Shown piece by piece: positions 48,801-63,390 of a stretch of DNA of 64,000 nucleotides; the first letter of the stretch is position 1, and each line of letters starts with the position of its first letter. A model generated the notes under the pieces. It saw only the letters and a list, made by a program, of their open reading frames with translations. It did no database searches and was not told the DNA's origin. The DNA is taken from assembly GCF_021134715.1 (NCBI RefSeq), contig NC_060021.1:3968001-4032000 (forward strand), written 5' to 3'. Origin of the DNA: Daphnia pulex (lineage: Eukaryota; Arthropoda; Branchiopoda; Diplostraca; Daphniidae). The position numbers and the translations under genes were made by a program.

Positions 48801-51800
48801 GCATGCCAGAGCACGCCAAAGCACGCCAAAGCAAGCCAAAGCATGCCAGAGCACGCTAGAGCAGGCGAGAGCACGCCAGAGCATGCCAGTGCACGCCAAT
48901 ACACGCCAGAGCACGCCAGAGCACGCCAGTGCATGCCAGAGCACGCCAGTGCACGTCAGTGCACGCAAGAGCACGCCAGAGCACGCCAGAGCATGCCAGA
49001 GCACGCCAAAGCACGCCAAAGCAAGCCAAAGCATGCCAGAGCACGCTAGAGCAGGCGAGAGCACGCCAGAGCATGCCAGTGCACGCCAATACACGCCAGA
49101 GCACGCCAGAGCACGCCAGTGCATGCCAGAGCACGCCAGTGCATGCCAGAGCACGCCAGTGCATGCCAGTGCACGCCAGTGCACGCTAGAGCACGCCAGA
49201 GCACGCCAGTGCACGCCAGAGCACGCCAAAGCACGCCAGAGAACACCAGAGAACGCCAGAGCACGCCAAAGCACGCCAAAGCAAGCCAAAGCATGCCAGA
49301 GCACGCTAGAGCAGGCGAGAGCACGCCAGAGCATGCCAGTGCACGCCAATACACGCCAGAGCACGCCAGAGCACGCCAGTGCATGCCAGAGCACGCCAGT
49401 GCATGCCAGAGCACGCCAGTGCATGCCAGTGCACGCCAGTGCACGCTATAGCACGCCAGAGCACGCCAGTGCACGTCAGTGCACGCCAGAGCATGCCAAA
49501 GCACGCCAGAGAACGCCAGAGCACGCCAGAGCACGCCAAAGCACGCCAAAGCACGCCAAAGCACGCCAGAGCACGCCAGTGCAAGCCAGTTTACGCCAGA
49601 GCACGCCAATGCACGCCAGTGCACGCCAGAGCACGCCAGTGCACGACAATGCACGCCAGTGCACGCCAGAGCACGCCAGTGCACGCCAGAGTACGCCAAT
49701 GCACGCCAGAGCACGCCAGTGCACGCCAATGCACGCCAGTGCACGCCAGAGCACGCCAGAGCACGCCAGTGCACGCCAGAGCACGCCAGAGCACGCCAGA
49801 GCACGCCAGTGCACGCCAGAGCACGCCAGAGCACGCCAGTGCATGCCAGAGCACTCCAGTGCAAGCCAGTGCATGCCAGAGCACTCCAGTGCAAGCCAGT
49901 GCACGCCAGAGCACGCCAATGCACGCCAGTGCACGCCAGAGCACGCCAGTGCACGACAATGCACGCCAGTGCACGCCAGAGCACGCCAGTGCACGCCAGA
50001 GTACGCCAGTGCACGCCAATGCACGCCAAAGCAGGCAAATGCACGCCAGTGCACGCCAGAGCACGACAGAGCAAGACAGAGCAAGACAAAGCACGCCAGA
50101 GCACGCCAGTGCACGCCAGAGCACGCCAGAGCACACCAGTGCATGCCAGAGCACGCCAGTGCAAGCCAGTGCACGCCAGAGCACTCCAGTGCACGTCAGT
50201 TCACGCCAGAGCAAGACAGAGCACGCCAGAGCACGCCAGTGCACGCCAGAGCACGCCAGAGCATGCCAGAGCACGCTAGAGCAGGCGAGAGCACGCCAGT
50301 GCATGCCAGTGCACGCCAATGCACGCCAGAGCACGCCAGAGCACGCCAGAGCACGCCAGTGCATTCCAGAGCAGGCAAATGCACGCCAGTGCACGCCAGA
50401 GCACGCAAGAGCACGACAGAGCAAGACAGAGCACGCCAGAGCACGCCAGTGCAAGCCAGTTTACGCCAGAGCACGCCCTTGCACGCCAGTGCACGCCAGT
50501 GCACGCCAGTGCACGCCAGCGCACGCCAGTGCATGCCAGTGCACGCCAGTGCACGCTATAGCACGCCAGAGCACGCCAGTGCACGTCAGTGCACGCCAGA
50601 GCATGCCAAAGCACGCCAGAGGACGCCAGAGGACGCCAGAGCACGCCAAAGCACGCCAAAGCACGCCAAAGCACGCCAGAGCACGCCAGTGCAAGCCAGT
50701 TTACGCCAGAGCACGCCCTTGCACGCCAATGAACGCCCGTGCACGCCAATGCACGTTAGTGCACGCCAGAGCACGCCATTGCACGCCAATGCACGCCAGT
50801 GCACGCCAGAGCACGCCAGTGCACGCCAGAGCACGCCAGTGCACGCCAATGCACGCCAAAGCACGCCAATGCACGCCAGTGCACGCCACTGCATGCCAGA
50901 GCACGCCAGTGCACGCCAATGCACGCCAAAGCACGCCAATGCACGCCAGTGCACGCCAGAGCACGTCAGTTCACGCCAGAGCACGCCAAAGCACGCCAGA
51001 GCACGCCAGAGCACACCAGAGCACGCCAAAGCACGCTAGTGCATGCCAGAGCACGCCATTGCACGCCAATGCACGCCAGTGCACGCCAGAGCACGTCAGT
51101 TCACGCCAGAGCACGCCAAAGCACGCCAGAGCACGCCAGAGCACACCAGAGCACGCCAAAGCACGCTAGTGCATGCCAGAGCACGCCATTGCACGCCCAT
51201 GCACGCCAGTGCACGCCAGAGCACGCCAGTGCACGCCAATGAACGCTAAAGCACGCCAATGCACGCCACTGCATGCCAGAGCACGCCAGTGCACGCCAAT
51301 GCACGCCAAAGCACGCCAATGCACGCCAGTGCACGCCAGAGCACGCCAGAGCACGTCAGTTCACGCCAGAGCACGCCAGTGCACGTCAGAGCACGCCAGT
51401 GCACGTCAGTTCCCGCCAGAGCACGCCAAAGCACGCCACAGCACGCCAGAGCACGCCAGAGCACGCCCGTGCACGCCAGAGCACGCCCGTGCACGCCAGA
51501 GCACGCCAGAGCACGCCAATGCACGCCAGAGCACGCCAGTGCACGCCAATGCACGCCAGTGCACGCCAGAGCACGCCAGAGCACGCCAGTGCACGCCAGA
51601 GCACGCCAGAGCACGCCAGAGCACGCCAGTGCACGCCAGAGCACGCCAGAGCACGCCAGAGCACGCCAGTGCATGCCAGAGCACTCCAGTGCAAGCCAGT
51701 GCATGCCAGAGCACTCCAGTGCAAGCCAGTGCACGCCAGAGCACGCCAATGCACGCCAGTGCACGCCAGAGCACGCCAGTGCACGACAATGCACGCCAGT

Positions 51801-53320
51801 GCACGCCAGAGCACGCCAGTGCACGCCAGAGTACGCCAGTGCACGCCAATGCACGCCAAAGCAGGCAAATGCACGCCAGTGCACGCCAGAGCACGACAGA
51901 GCAAGACAGAGCAAGACAAAGCACGCCAGAGCACGCCAGTGCACGCCAGAGCACGCCAGAGCACACCAGTGCATGCCAGAGCACGCCAGTGCAAGCCAGT
52001 GCACGCCAGAGCACTCCAGTGCACGTCAGTTCACGCCAGAGCAAGACAGAGCACGCCAGAGCACGCCAGTGCACGCCAGAGCACGCCACAGCACGCCACA
52101 GCACGCCAGTGCACGCCAGAGCACGCCCTTGCACGCGAATGCACGTAAGTGCACGCCAGAACACGCCAGAGCACGCCAGTGCACGAAAGTGCACGCCAGA
52201 GCACGCCAGAGCACGCCAGAGCACGCCAGAGCACGCCAGAGCACGTCAGAGCACGCAAGTGCACGCCAATGCACGCCAGAGCTCGCCAATGCACGCCAGT
52301 GCACGTCAGTGCACACCAGAGCACACCAGAGCACGCCAGTGCACGTCAGTGCACGCAAGAGCACGCCAGAGCACGCCAGAGCATGCCAGAGCACGCCAAA
52401 GCACGCCAAAGCAAGCCAAAGCATGCCAGAGCACGCTAGAGCAGGCGAGAGCACGCCAGAGCATGCCAGTGCACGCCAATACACGCCAGAGCACGCCAGA
52501 GCACGCCAGTGCATGCCAGAGCACGCCAGTGCATGCCAGAGCACGCCAGTGCATGCCAGTGCACGCCAGTGCACGCTAGAGCACGCCAGAGCACGCCAGT
52601 GCACGCCAGAGCACGCCAAAGCACGCCAGAGAACACCAGAGAACGCCAGAGCACGCCAAAGCACGCCAAAGCAAGCCAAAGCATGCCAGAGCACGCTAGA
52701 GCAGGCGAGAGCACGCCAGAGCATGCCAGTGCACGCCAATACACGCCAGAGCACGCCAGAGCACGCCAGTGCATGCCAGAGCACGCCAGTGCATGCCAGA
52801 GCACGCCAGTGCATGCCAGTGCACGCCAGTGCACGCTATAGCACGCCAGAGCACGCCAGTGCACGTCAGTGCACGCCAGAGCATGCCAAAGCACGCCAGA
52901 GAACGCCAGAGCACGCCAGAGCACGCCAAAGCACGCCAAAGCACGCCAAAGCACGCCAGAGCACGCCAGTGCAAGCCAGTTTACGCCAGAGCACGCCCTT
53001 GCACGCCAATGAACGCCCGTGCACGCCAATGCACGTTAGTGCACGCAAGAGAACGCCATTGCACGCCAATGCACGCCATTGCAAGCCAGAGCACGCCAGT
53101 GCACGCCAGAGCACGCCAGTGCACGCCAATGCACGCCAAAGCACGCCAATGCACGCCAGTGCACGCCACTGCATGCCAGAGCACGCCAGTGCACGCCAAT
53201 GCACGCCAAAGCACGCCAATGCACGCCAGTGCACGCCAGAGCACGTCAGTTCACGCCAGAGCACGCCAAAGCACGCCAGAGCACGCCAGAGCACACCAGA
53301 GCACGCCAAAGCATGCTAGT

Positions 53321-53600
53321 GCATGCCAGAGCACGCCATTCCACGCCAATGCACGCCAGTGCACGCCAGAGCACGTCAGTTCACGCCAGAGCACGCCAAA
53401 GCACGCCAGAGCACGCCAGAGCACACCAGAGCACGCCAAAGCATGCTAGTGCATGCCAGAGCACGCCATTCCACGCCAATGCACGCCAGTGCACGCCAGA
53501 GCACGTCAGTTCACGCCAGAGCACGCCAAAGCACGCCAGAGCACGCCAGAGCACACCAGAGCACGCCAAAGCACGCTAGTGCATGCCAGAGCACGCCATT
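53321..53600. repeat. 130-bp higher-order unit in tandem copies
   Basis: A 130-bp unit marked by GCTAGTGCATGCCAGAGC then GCCATT occurs with starts near 53315, 53445 and 53575. Doublets of the same unit are visible near 30995/31125, 51035/51165, 55295/55425 and 58145/58275, so the doublet itself has been copied several times. Confidence 0.75.
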
Positions 53601-56600
53601 GCACGCCAATGCACGCCAGTGCACGCCAGAGCACGCCAGTGCACTCCAATAAACGCTAAAGCACGCCAATGCACGCCACTGCATGCCAGAGCACGCCAGT
53701 GCACGCCAATGCACGCCAAAGCACGCCAATGCACGCCAGTGCACGCCAGAGCACGCCAGAGCACGTCAGTTCACGCCAGAGCACGCCAGTGCACGTCAGA
53801 GCACGCCAGTGCACGTCAGTTCCCGCCAGAGCACGCCAAAGCACGCCACAGCACGCCAGAGCACGCCAGAGCACGCCCGTGCACGCCAGAGCACGCCAGA
53901 GCACGCCAATGCACGCCAGAGCACGCCAGTGCACGCCAATGCACGCCAGTGCACGCCAGAGCACGCCAGAGCACGCCAGTGCACGCCAGAGCACGCCAGA
54001 GCACGCCAGAGCACGCCAGTGCACGCCAGAGCACGCCAGAGCACGCCAGTGCATGCCAGAGCACTCCAGTGCAAGCCAGTGCATGCCAGAGCACTCCAGT
54101 GCAAGCCAGTGCACGCCAGAGCACGCCAATGCACGCCAGTGCACGCCAGAGCACGCCAGTGCACGACAATGCACGCCAGTGCACGCCAGAGCACGCCAGT
54201 GCACGCCAGAGTACGCCAGTGCACGCCAATGCACGCCAAAGCAGGCAAATGCACGCCAGTGCACGCCAGAGCACGACAGAGCAAGACAGAGCAAGACAAA
54301 GCACGCCAGAGCACGCCAGTGCACGCCAGAGCACGCCAGAGCACACCAGTGCATGCCAGAGCACGCCAGTGCAAGCCAGTGCACGCCAGAGCACTCCAGT
54401 GCACGTCAGTTCACGCCAGAGCAAGACAGAGCACGCCAGAGCACGCCAGTGCACGCCAGAGCACGCCAGAGCATGCCAGAGCACGCTAGAGCAGGCGAGA
54501 GCACGCCAGTGCATGCCAGTGCACGCCAATGCACGCCAGAGCACGCCAGAGCACGCCAGAGCACGCCAGTGCATTCCAGAGCAGGCAAATGCACGCCAGT
54601 GCACGCCAGAGCACGCAAGAGCACGACAGAGCAAGACAGAGCACGCCAGAGCACGCCAGTGCAAGCCAGTTTACGCCAGAGCACGCCCTTGCACGCCAGT
54701 GCACGCCAGTGCACGCCAGTGCACGCCAGTGCACGCCAGTGCACGCCAGCGCACGCCAGTGCACGCCAGTGCACGCCAGCGCACGCCAGTGCATGCCAGT
54801 GCACGCCAGTGCACGCTATAGCACGCCAGAGCACGCCAGTGCACGTCAGTGCACGCCAGAGCATGCCAAAGCACGCCAGAGGACGCCAGAGCACGCCAGA
54901 GCACGCCAAAGCACGCCAAAGCACGCCAAAGCACGCCAGAGCACGCCAGTGCAAGCCAGTTTACGCCAGAGCACGCCCTTGCACGCCAATGAACGCCCGT
55001 GCACGCCAATGCACGTTAGTGCACGCCAGAGCACGCCATTGCACGCCAATGCACGCCAGTGCACGCCAGAGCACGCCAGTGCACGCCAGAGCACGCCAGT
55101 GCACGCCAATGCACGCCAAAGCACGCCAATGCACGCCAGTGCACGCCACTGCATGCCAGAGCACGCCAGTGCACGCCAATGCACGCCAAAGCACGCCAAT
55201 GCACGCCAGTGCACGCCAGAGCACGTCAGTTCACGCCAGAGCACGCCAAAGCACGCCAGAGCACGCCAGAGCACACCAGAGCACGCCAAAGCACGCTAGT
55301 GCATGCCAGAGCACGCCATTGCACGCCAATGCACGCCAGTGCACGCCAGAGCACGTCAGTTCACGCCAGAGCACGCCAAAGCACGCCAGAGCACGCCAGA
55401 GCACACCAGAGCACGCCAAAGCACGCTAGTGCATGCCAGAGCACGCCATTGCACGCCAATGCACGCCAGTGCACGCCAATGAACGCTAAAGCACGCCAAT
55501 GCACGCCACTGCATGCCAGAGCACGCCAGTGCACGCCAATGCACGCCAAAGCACGCCAATGCACGCCAGTGCACGCCAGAGCACGCCAGAGCACGTCAGT
55601 TCACGCCAGAGCACGCCAGTGCACGTCAGAGCACGCCAGTGCACGTCAGTTCCCGCCAGAGCACGCCAAAGCACGCCAGAGCACGCCAGAGCACGCCAGA
55701 GCACGCCCGTGCACGCCAGAGCACGCCCGTGCACGCCAGAGCACGCCAGAGCACGCCAATGCACGCCAGAGCACGCCAGTGCACGCCAATGCACGCCAGT
55801 GCACGCCAGAGCACGCCAGAGCACGCCAGTGCACGCCAGAGCACGCCAGAGCACGCCAGAGCACGCCAGTGCACGCCAGAGCACGCCAGAGCACGCCAGT
55901 GCATGCCAGAGCACTCCAGTGCAAGCCAGTGCATGCCAGAGCACTCCAGTGCAAGCCAGTGCACGCCAGAGCACGCCAATGCACGCCAGTGCACGCCAGA
56001 GCACGCCAGTGCACGACAATGCACGCCAGTGCACGCCAGAGCACGCCAGTGCACGCCAGAGTACGCCAGTGCACGCCAATGCACGCCAAAGCAGGCAAAT
56101 GCACGCCAGTGCACGCCAGAGCACGACAGAGCAAGACAGAGCAAGACAAAGCACGCCAGAGCACGCCAGTGCACGCCAGAGCACGCCAGAGCACACCAGT
56201 GCATGCCAGAGCACGCCAGTGCAAGCCAGTGCACGCCAGAGCACTCCAGTGCACGTCAGTTCACGCCAGAGCAAGACAGAGCACGCCAGAGCACGCCAGT
56301 GCACGCCAGAGCACGCCAGAGCATGCCAGAGCACGCTAGAGCAGGCGAGAGCACGCCAGTGCATGCCAGTGCACGCCAATGCACGCCAGAGCACGCCAGA
56401 GCACGCCAGAGCACGCCAGTGCATTCCAGAGCAGGCAAATGCACGCCAGTGCACGCAAGAGCACGCAAGAGCACGACAGAGCAAGACAGAGCACGCCAGA
56501 GCACGCCAGTGCAAGCCAGTTTACGCCAGAGCACGCCCTTGCACGCCAGTGCACGCCAGCGCACGCCAGTGCACGCCAGAGTACGCCAGTGCACGCCAAT

Positions 56601-59600
56601 GCACGCCAAAGCAGGCAAATGCACGCCAGTGCACGCCAGAGCACGCAAGAGCACGACAGAGCACGCCAGAGCACGCCAGTGCACGCCAGAGCACGCCAGT
56701 GCACGCCAGAGTACGCCAGTGCACGCCAATGCACGCCAAAGCAGGCAAATGCACGCCAGTGCACGCCAGACCACGCAAGAGCACGACAGAGCACGCCAAA
56801 GCACGCCAAAGCACGCCAGAGCACGCCAGTGCAAGCCAGTTTACGCCAGAGCATGCCCGTGCACGCCAATGCACGTTAGTGCACACCAGAGCACGCCAGT
56901 GCACGTCAGTGCACGCAAGAGCACGCCAGAGCACGCCAGAGCATGCCAGAGCACGCTAGAGCAGGCGAGAGCAAGCCAGTGCATGCCAGTGCACGCCAAT
57001 GCACGCCAGAGCACGCCAGAGAACGCCAGTGCATTCCAGAGCACGCCAGTGTATGCCAGATTACGCCAGTGCATGCCAGTGTACGCCAGTGCACGCTAGA
57101 GCACGCCAGAGCACGCCAGTGCACGTCAGTGCACACCAGAGCACGCCAGAGCACGCCAGTGCACGCCAGAGCACGCCAGAGCACACCAGTGCATGCCAGA
57201 GCACGCCAGTGCAAGCCAGTGCACGCCAGAGCACTCCAGTGCACGTCAGTTCACGCCAGAGCAAGACAGAGCACGCCAGAGCACGCCAGTGCACGCCAGA
57301 GCACGCCAGAGCAAGCCAGAGCACGCTAGAGCAGGCGAGAGCACGCCAGTGCATGCCAGTGCACGCCAGAGCACGCCAGTGCAAGCCAGTGCACGCCAGA
57401 GCACTCCAGTGCACGTCAGTTCACGCCAGAGCAAGACAGAGCACGCCAGAGCACGCCAGAGCACGCCAGTGCATTCCAGAGCAGGCAAATGCACGCCAGT
57501 GCACGCCAGAGCACGCAAGAGCACGACAGAGCAAGACAGAGCACGCCAGAGCACGCCAGTGCAAGCCAGTTTACGCCAGAGCACGCCCTTGCACGCCAGT
57601 GCACGCCAGTGCACGCCAGTGCACGCCAGCGCACGCCAGTGCATGCCAGTGCACGCCAGTGCACGCTATAGCACGCCAGAGCACGCCAGTGCACGTCAGT
57701 GCACGCCAGAGCATGCCAAAGCACGCCAGAGGACGCCAGAGCACGCCAGAGCACGCCAAAGCACGCCAAAGCACGCCAAAGCACGCCAGAGCACGCCAGT
57801 GCAAGCCAGTTTACGCCAGAGCACGCCCTTGCACGCCAATGAACGCCCGTGCACGCCAATGCACGTTAGTGCACGCCAGAGCACGCCATTGCACGCCAAT
57901 GCACGCCAGTGCACGCCAGAGCACGCCAGTGCACGCCAGAGCACGCCAGTGCACGCCAATGCACGCCAAAGCACGCCAATGCACGCCAGTGCACGCCACT
58001 GCATGCCAGAGCACGCCAGTGCACGCCAATGCACGCCAAAGCACGCCAATGCACGCCAGTGCACGCCAGAGCACGTCAGTTCACGCCAGAGCACGCCAAA
58101 GCACGCCAGAGCACGCCAGAGCACACCAGAGCACGCCAAAGCACGCTAGTGCATGCCAGAGCACGCCATTGCACGCCAATGCACGCCAGTGCACGCCAGA
58201 GCACGTCTGTTCACGCCAGAGCACGCCAAAGCACGCCAGAGCACGCCAGAGCACACCAGAGCACGCCAAAGCACGCTAGTGCATGCCAGAGCACGCCATT
58301 GCACGCCAATGCACGCCAGTGCACGCCAGAGCACGCCAGTGCACGCCAATGAACGCTAAAGCACACCAATGCACGCCACTGCATGCCAGAGCACGCCAGT
58401 GCACGCCAATGCACGCCAAAGCACGCCAATGCACGCCAGTGCACGCCAGAGCACGCCAGAGCACGTCAGTTCACGCCAGAGCACGCCAGTGCACGTCAGA
58501 GCACGCCAGTGCACGTCAGTTCCCGCCAGAGCACGCCAAAGCACGCCACAGCACGCCAGAGCACGCCAGAGCACGCCCGTGCACGCCAGAGCACGCCAGT
58601 GCACGCCAATGCACGCCAAAGCACGCCAATGCACGCCACTGCATGCCAGAGCACGCCAGTGCACGCCAATGTACGCCAAAGCACGCCAATGCACGCCAGT
58701 GCACGCCAGAGCACGCCAGAGAACGCCAGAGCACTCCCGTGCACGCCAGAGCACGCCCGTGCACGCAAGAGCACGCCCGTGCACACCAGAGCACGCCAGA
58801 GCACGCCAATGCACGCCAGAGCACGCCAGTGCACGCCAATGCACGCCAGTGCACGCCAGAACACGCCAGAGCACGCCAGAGCACGCCAGTGCACGCCAGA
58901 GCACGCCAGAGCACGCCAGAGCACGCCAGTGCACGCCAGAAAACGCCAGAGCACGCCAGTGCATGCCAGAGCACGCCATTGCAAGCCAGTGCACGCCAGA
59001 GCACTCCAGTGCACGTCAGTTCACGCCAGAGCACGCCAATGCACGCCAGTGCACGCCAGAGCACGCCAGTGCACGCCAATGCACGCCAGTGCACGCCAGA
59101 GCACGCCAGTGCACGCCAGAGTACGCCAGTGCACGCCAATGCACGCCAAAGCAGGCAAATGCACGCCAGTGCACGCCAGAGCACGACAGAGCACGACAGA
59201 GCAAGACAGAGCACGCCAGAGCACGCCAGTGCACGCCAGAGCATGCCAGAGCACTCCAGTGCACGTCAGTTCACGCCAGAGCAAGACAGAGCACGCCAGA
59301 GCACGCCAGTGCACGCCAGAGCACGCCAGAGCACGCCAGTGCATGCCAGTGCACGCCACTGCACGCCAGAGCACGCCAGAGCACGACAGAGCACGCCAGA
59401 GCACGCCAGAGCACGTCAGAGCACGCAAAAGCACGCCAATGCACGCCAGAGCTCGCCAATGCATGCCAGTGCACGTCAGTGCACACCAGAGCACGCCAGA
59501 GCACGCCAGTGCACGTCAGTGCACGCGAGAGCACGCAAGAGCACGCCAGAGCACACCAGTGCATGCCAGTGCACGCCAGAGCACTCCAGTGCACGTCAGT

Positions 59601-60873
59601 TCACGCCAGAGCACGCCAATGCACGCCAGTGCACGCCAGAGCACGCCAGTGCACGCCAATGCACGCCAGTGCACGCCAGTGCACGCCAGAGCACGCCAGT
59701 GCACGCCAGAGTACGCCAGTGCACGCCAATGCACGCCAAAGCAGGCAAATGCACGCCAGTGCACGCCAGAGCACGCCAGAGCACGACAGAGCAAGACAGA
59801 GCACGCCAGAGCACGCCAGTGCAAGCCAGTTTACGCCAGAGCACGCCCTTGCACGCCAGTGCACGCCAGTGCACGCCTGAGAACGCCAGTGCACGCCCGA
59901 GTACGCCAGTGCACGCCAATGCACGCCAAAGCAGGCAAATGCACGCCAGTGCACGCCAGAGCACGCAAGAGCACGCCAGAGCACGCCAGTGCACGCCAGT
60001 GAACGCCAATGCACGCCAGAGCACGCAAATGCACGACAGTACACGCAAATGCACGCCAGAGCACGCCAATGCACGCCAGTGCACGCCAGAGCACGCCAGT
60101 GCATGCCAGTGCACGCCAGTGCACGCCAATGCACGCCAGTGCACACCAGAGCACGCCAGAGCACGCCAATGCACGTCAGAGCACGCCAGTGCACGCCAGA
60201 GCACGCCAGTGCACGCTAGAGCACGCCAGTGCACGCCAGAGCCGGCCAGTGCACGCCAATGCACGCCAGAGCACGCCAGTGCACGCCAATGCACGCCAGA
60301 GCACGCCAGTGCACGCCAGTGCACGCCAGGCACGCCAGAGCACGCCAGTGCACGCCAGAGTACGCCAGTGCACGCCAATGCACGCCAAAGCAGGCAAATG
60401 CACGCCAGTGCACGCCAGAGCACGCAAGAGCACGACAGAGCAAGACAGAGCACGCCAGAGCACGCCAGTGCAAGCCAGTGCACGCCCGAGCACGCTAGTG
60501 CACGCCAGAGTACGCCAGTGCACGCCAATGCACGCCGAAGCAGGCAAATGCACGCCAGTGCACGCCAGAGCACGCCAGTGAACGCCAATGCACGCCAGAG
60601 CACGCAAATGCAAGACAGTACACGCCAATGCACGCCAGAGCACGCCAATGCACGCCAGTGCACGCCAGAGCACGCCAGTGCATGCCAGTGCACGCCAGTG
60701 CACGCCAATGCACGCCAGTGCACACCAGAGCACGCCAGAGCACGCCAGTGCACGCCAATGCACGCCAGAGCACGCCAGAGCACGCCAGTGCACGCCAGAG
60801 CACGCCAGTGCACGCCAGAGCCGGCCAGTGCACGCCAATGCACGCCAGAGCACGCCAATGCACGCCAGAGCAC

Positions 60874-61150
60874 GGTAGAGCACAGCAGAGAATAGCTCAA
60901 CACTTGAAGTTGCTATAATATTTATTTCTCTTGTTAAAACCATTTTTTAATTACAGGATGTGTAAATCAATGTCCAATACACCATTTTAAGTCTATTGAA
61001 TCAATAAATTTTTTAGAGCAATTCATGAACAAATAGTTTTAGAAAAACGCACATCACAGCACTTGAATTTTTTAAAATTTTTTCAATTATTTGAGTTCTT
61101 TTGTCGGGTAGTGGAGTTCTATTGTCAAGCACTTGAGTTCTGCATAGCAG
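60874..61150 (+). repeat. AT-rich module, copy 7
   Basis: GTAGTGGAG subtype. The transition reads GAATAGCTCAACACTTG where other copies have GAACAGCTCAGCACTTG. The array resumes with CAGAGCACACCAGAGCACG. Confidence 0.93.
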
Positions 61151-63115
61151 AGCACACCAGAGCACGCCAGTGCACGCCAGAGCACGCCAGTGCACGTCAG
61201 AGCACGCCAGTGCACGCCAGAGCACGCCAGTGCACGCCAATGCACGCCAAAGCACGCCAATGCACGCCAGTGCACGCCACTGCATGCCAGAGCACGCCAG
61301 TGCACGCCAATGCACGCCAAAGCACGCCAATGCACGCCAGAGCACGCCAGAGCACGCCAATGCACGCCAGAGCACGCCAGTGCACGCCAATGCACGCCAG
61401 TGCACGCCAGAGCACGCCAGAGAACGCCAGAGAACGCCAGTGCATGCCAGAGCACGCCAGTGCACGCCAATGCACGCCAAAGCAGGCAAATGCACGCCAG
61501 TGCACGCCAGAGCACGCAAGAGCACGACAGAGCAAGACAGAGCACGCCAGAGCACGCCAGTGCAAGCCAGTTTACGCCAGAGCACGCCCTTGCACGCCAG
61601 TGCACGCCAGTGCACGCCCGAGCACGCCAGTGCACGCCAGAGTACGCCAGTGCACGCCAATGCATGCAAGTGCACGCCACTGCACGCCAGAGCACGCCAG
61701 AGCACGACAGAGCACGTCAGAGCACGCCAGAGCACGTCAGAGCACGCAAAAGCACGCCAATGCACGCCAGAGCTCGCCAATGCATGCCAGTGCACGTCAG
61801 TGCACACCAGAGCACGCCAGAGCACGCCAGTGCACGTCAGTGCACGCGAGAGCACGCAAGAGCACGCCAGAGCATGCCAGAGCACGCTAGAGCAGGCGAG
61901 AGCACGCCAGTGCACGCCAGAGCACGCCAATGCACGCCAGAGCACGCCAGAGCACGCCAGAGCACGCCAAAGCACGCCAGTGCACGCCAGTGCACACCAG
62001 AGCACGCCAGTGCACGCAAGAGCACGCCAGAGCACGCCAGAGCATGCCAGAGCACGCTAGAGCAGGCGAGAGCACGCCAGTGCATGCCAGTGCACGCCAA
62101 TGCACGCCAGAGCACGCCAGAGCACGCCAGTGCATTCCAGAGCAGGCAAATGCACGCCAGTGCACGCAAGAGCACGCAAGAGCACGACAGAGCAAGACAG
62201 AGCACGCCAGAGCACGCAAGTGCAAGCCCGTTTACGCCAGAGCACGCCCTTGCACGCCAGTGCACGCCAGAGCACGCCAGTGCACGCCAGAGTACGCCAG
62301 TGCACGCCAATGCACGCCAAAGCAGGCAAATGCACGCCAGTGCACGCCAGAGCACGCAAGAGCACGACAGAGCACGCCAGAGCACGCCAGTGCACGCCAG
62401 AGCACGCCAGTGCACGCCAGAGCACGCAAATGCACGACAGTACACGCAAATGCACGCCAGAGCACGCCAATGCACGCCAGTGCACTCCAGAGCACGCCAG
62501 TGCATGCCAGTGCACGCCAGAGCCGGCCAGTGCACGCCAATGCACGCCAGAGCACGCCAATGCACGCCAGAGCACGCCAGTGCACGCCAGAGCACGCCAG
62601 TGCACGCCAGAGTACGCCAGTGCACGCCAATGCACGCCAAAGCAGGCAAATGCACGCCAGTGCACGCCAGAGCACGCAAGAGCACGACAGAGCAAGACAG
62701 AGCACGCCAGAGCACGCCAGTGCAAGCCAGTGCACGCCCGAGCACGCTAGTGCACGCCAGAGTACGCCAGTGCACGCCAATGCACGCCAAAGCAGGCAAA
62801 TGCACGCCAGTGCATGCCAGAGCACGCCAGTGAACGCCAATGCACGCCAGAGCACGCAAATGCAAGACAGTACACGCCAATGCACGCCAGAGCACGCCAA
62901 TGCACGCCAGTGCACGCCAGAGCACGCCAGTGCATGCCAGTGCACGCCAATGCACGCCAGTGCACACCAGAGCACGCCAGAGCACGCCAGTGCACGCCAA
63001 TGCACGCCAGAGCACGCCAGAGCACGCCAGTGCACGCCAGAGCACGCCAGTGCACGCCAGAGCCGGCCAGTGCACGCCAATGCACGCCAGAGCACGCCAA
63101 TGCACGCCAGAGCAC

Positions 63116-63390
63116 GGTAGAGCACAGCAGAGAACAGCTCAGCACTTGAAGTTGCTATAATATTTATTTCTCTTGTTAAAACCATTTTTTAATTACAGGA
63201 TGTGTAAATCAATGTCCAATACACCATTTTAAGTCTATTGAATCAATAAATTTTTTAGAGCAATTCATGAACAAATAGTTTTAGAAAAACGCACATCACA
63301 GCACTTGAATTTTTTAAAATTTTTTCAATTATTTGAGTTCTTTTGTCGGGTAGTGGAGTTCTATTGTCAAGCACTTGAGTTCTGCATAGC
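63116..63390 (+). repeat. AT-rich module, copy 8
   Basis: Lies 2242 bp after copy 7 and is nearly identical to it. The minisatellite following it repeats the sequence after copy 7 up to the window edge, with rare differences such as 61668 a versus 63910 c. Confidence 0.93.
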
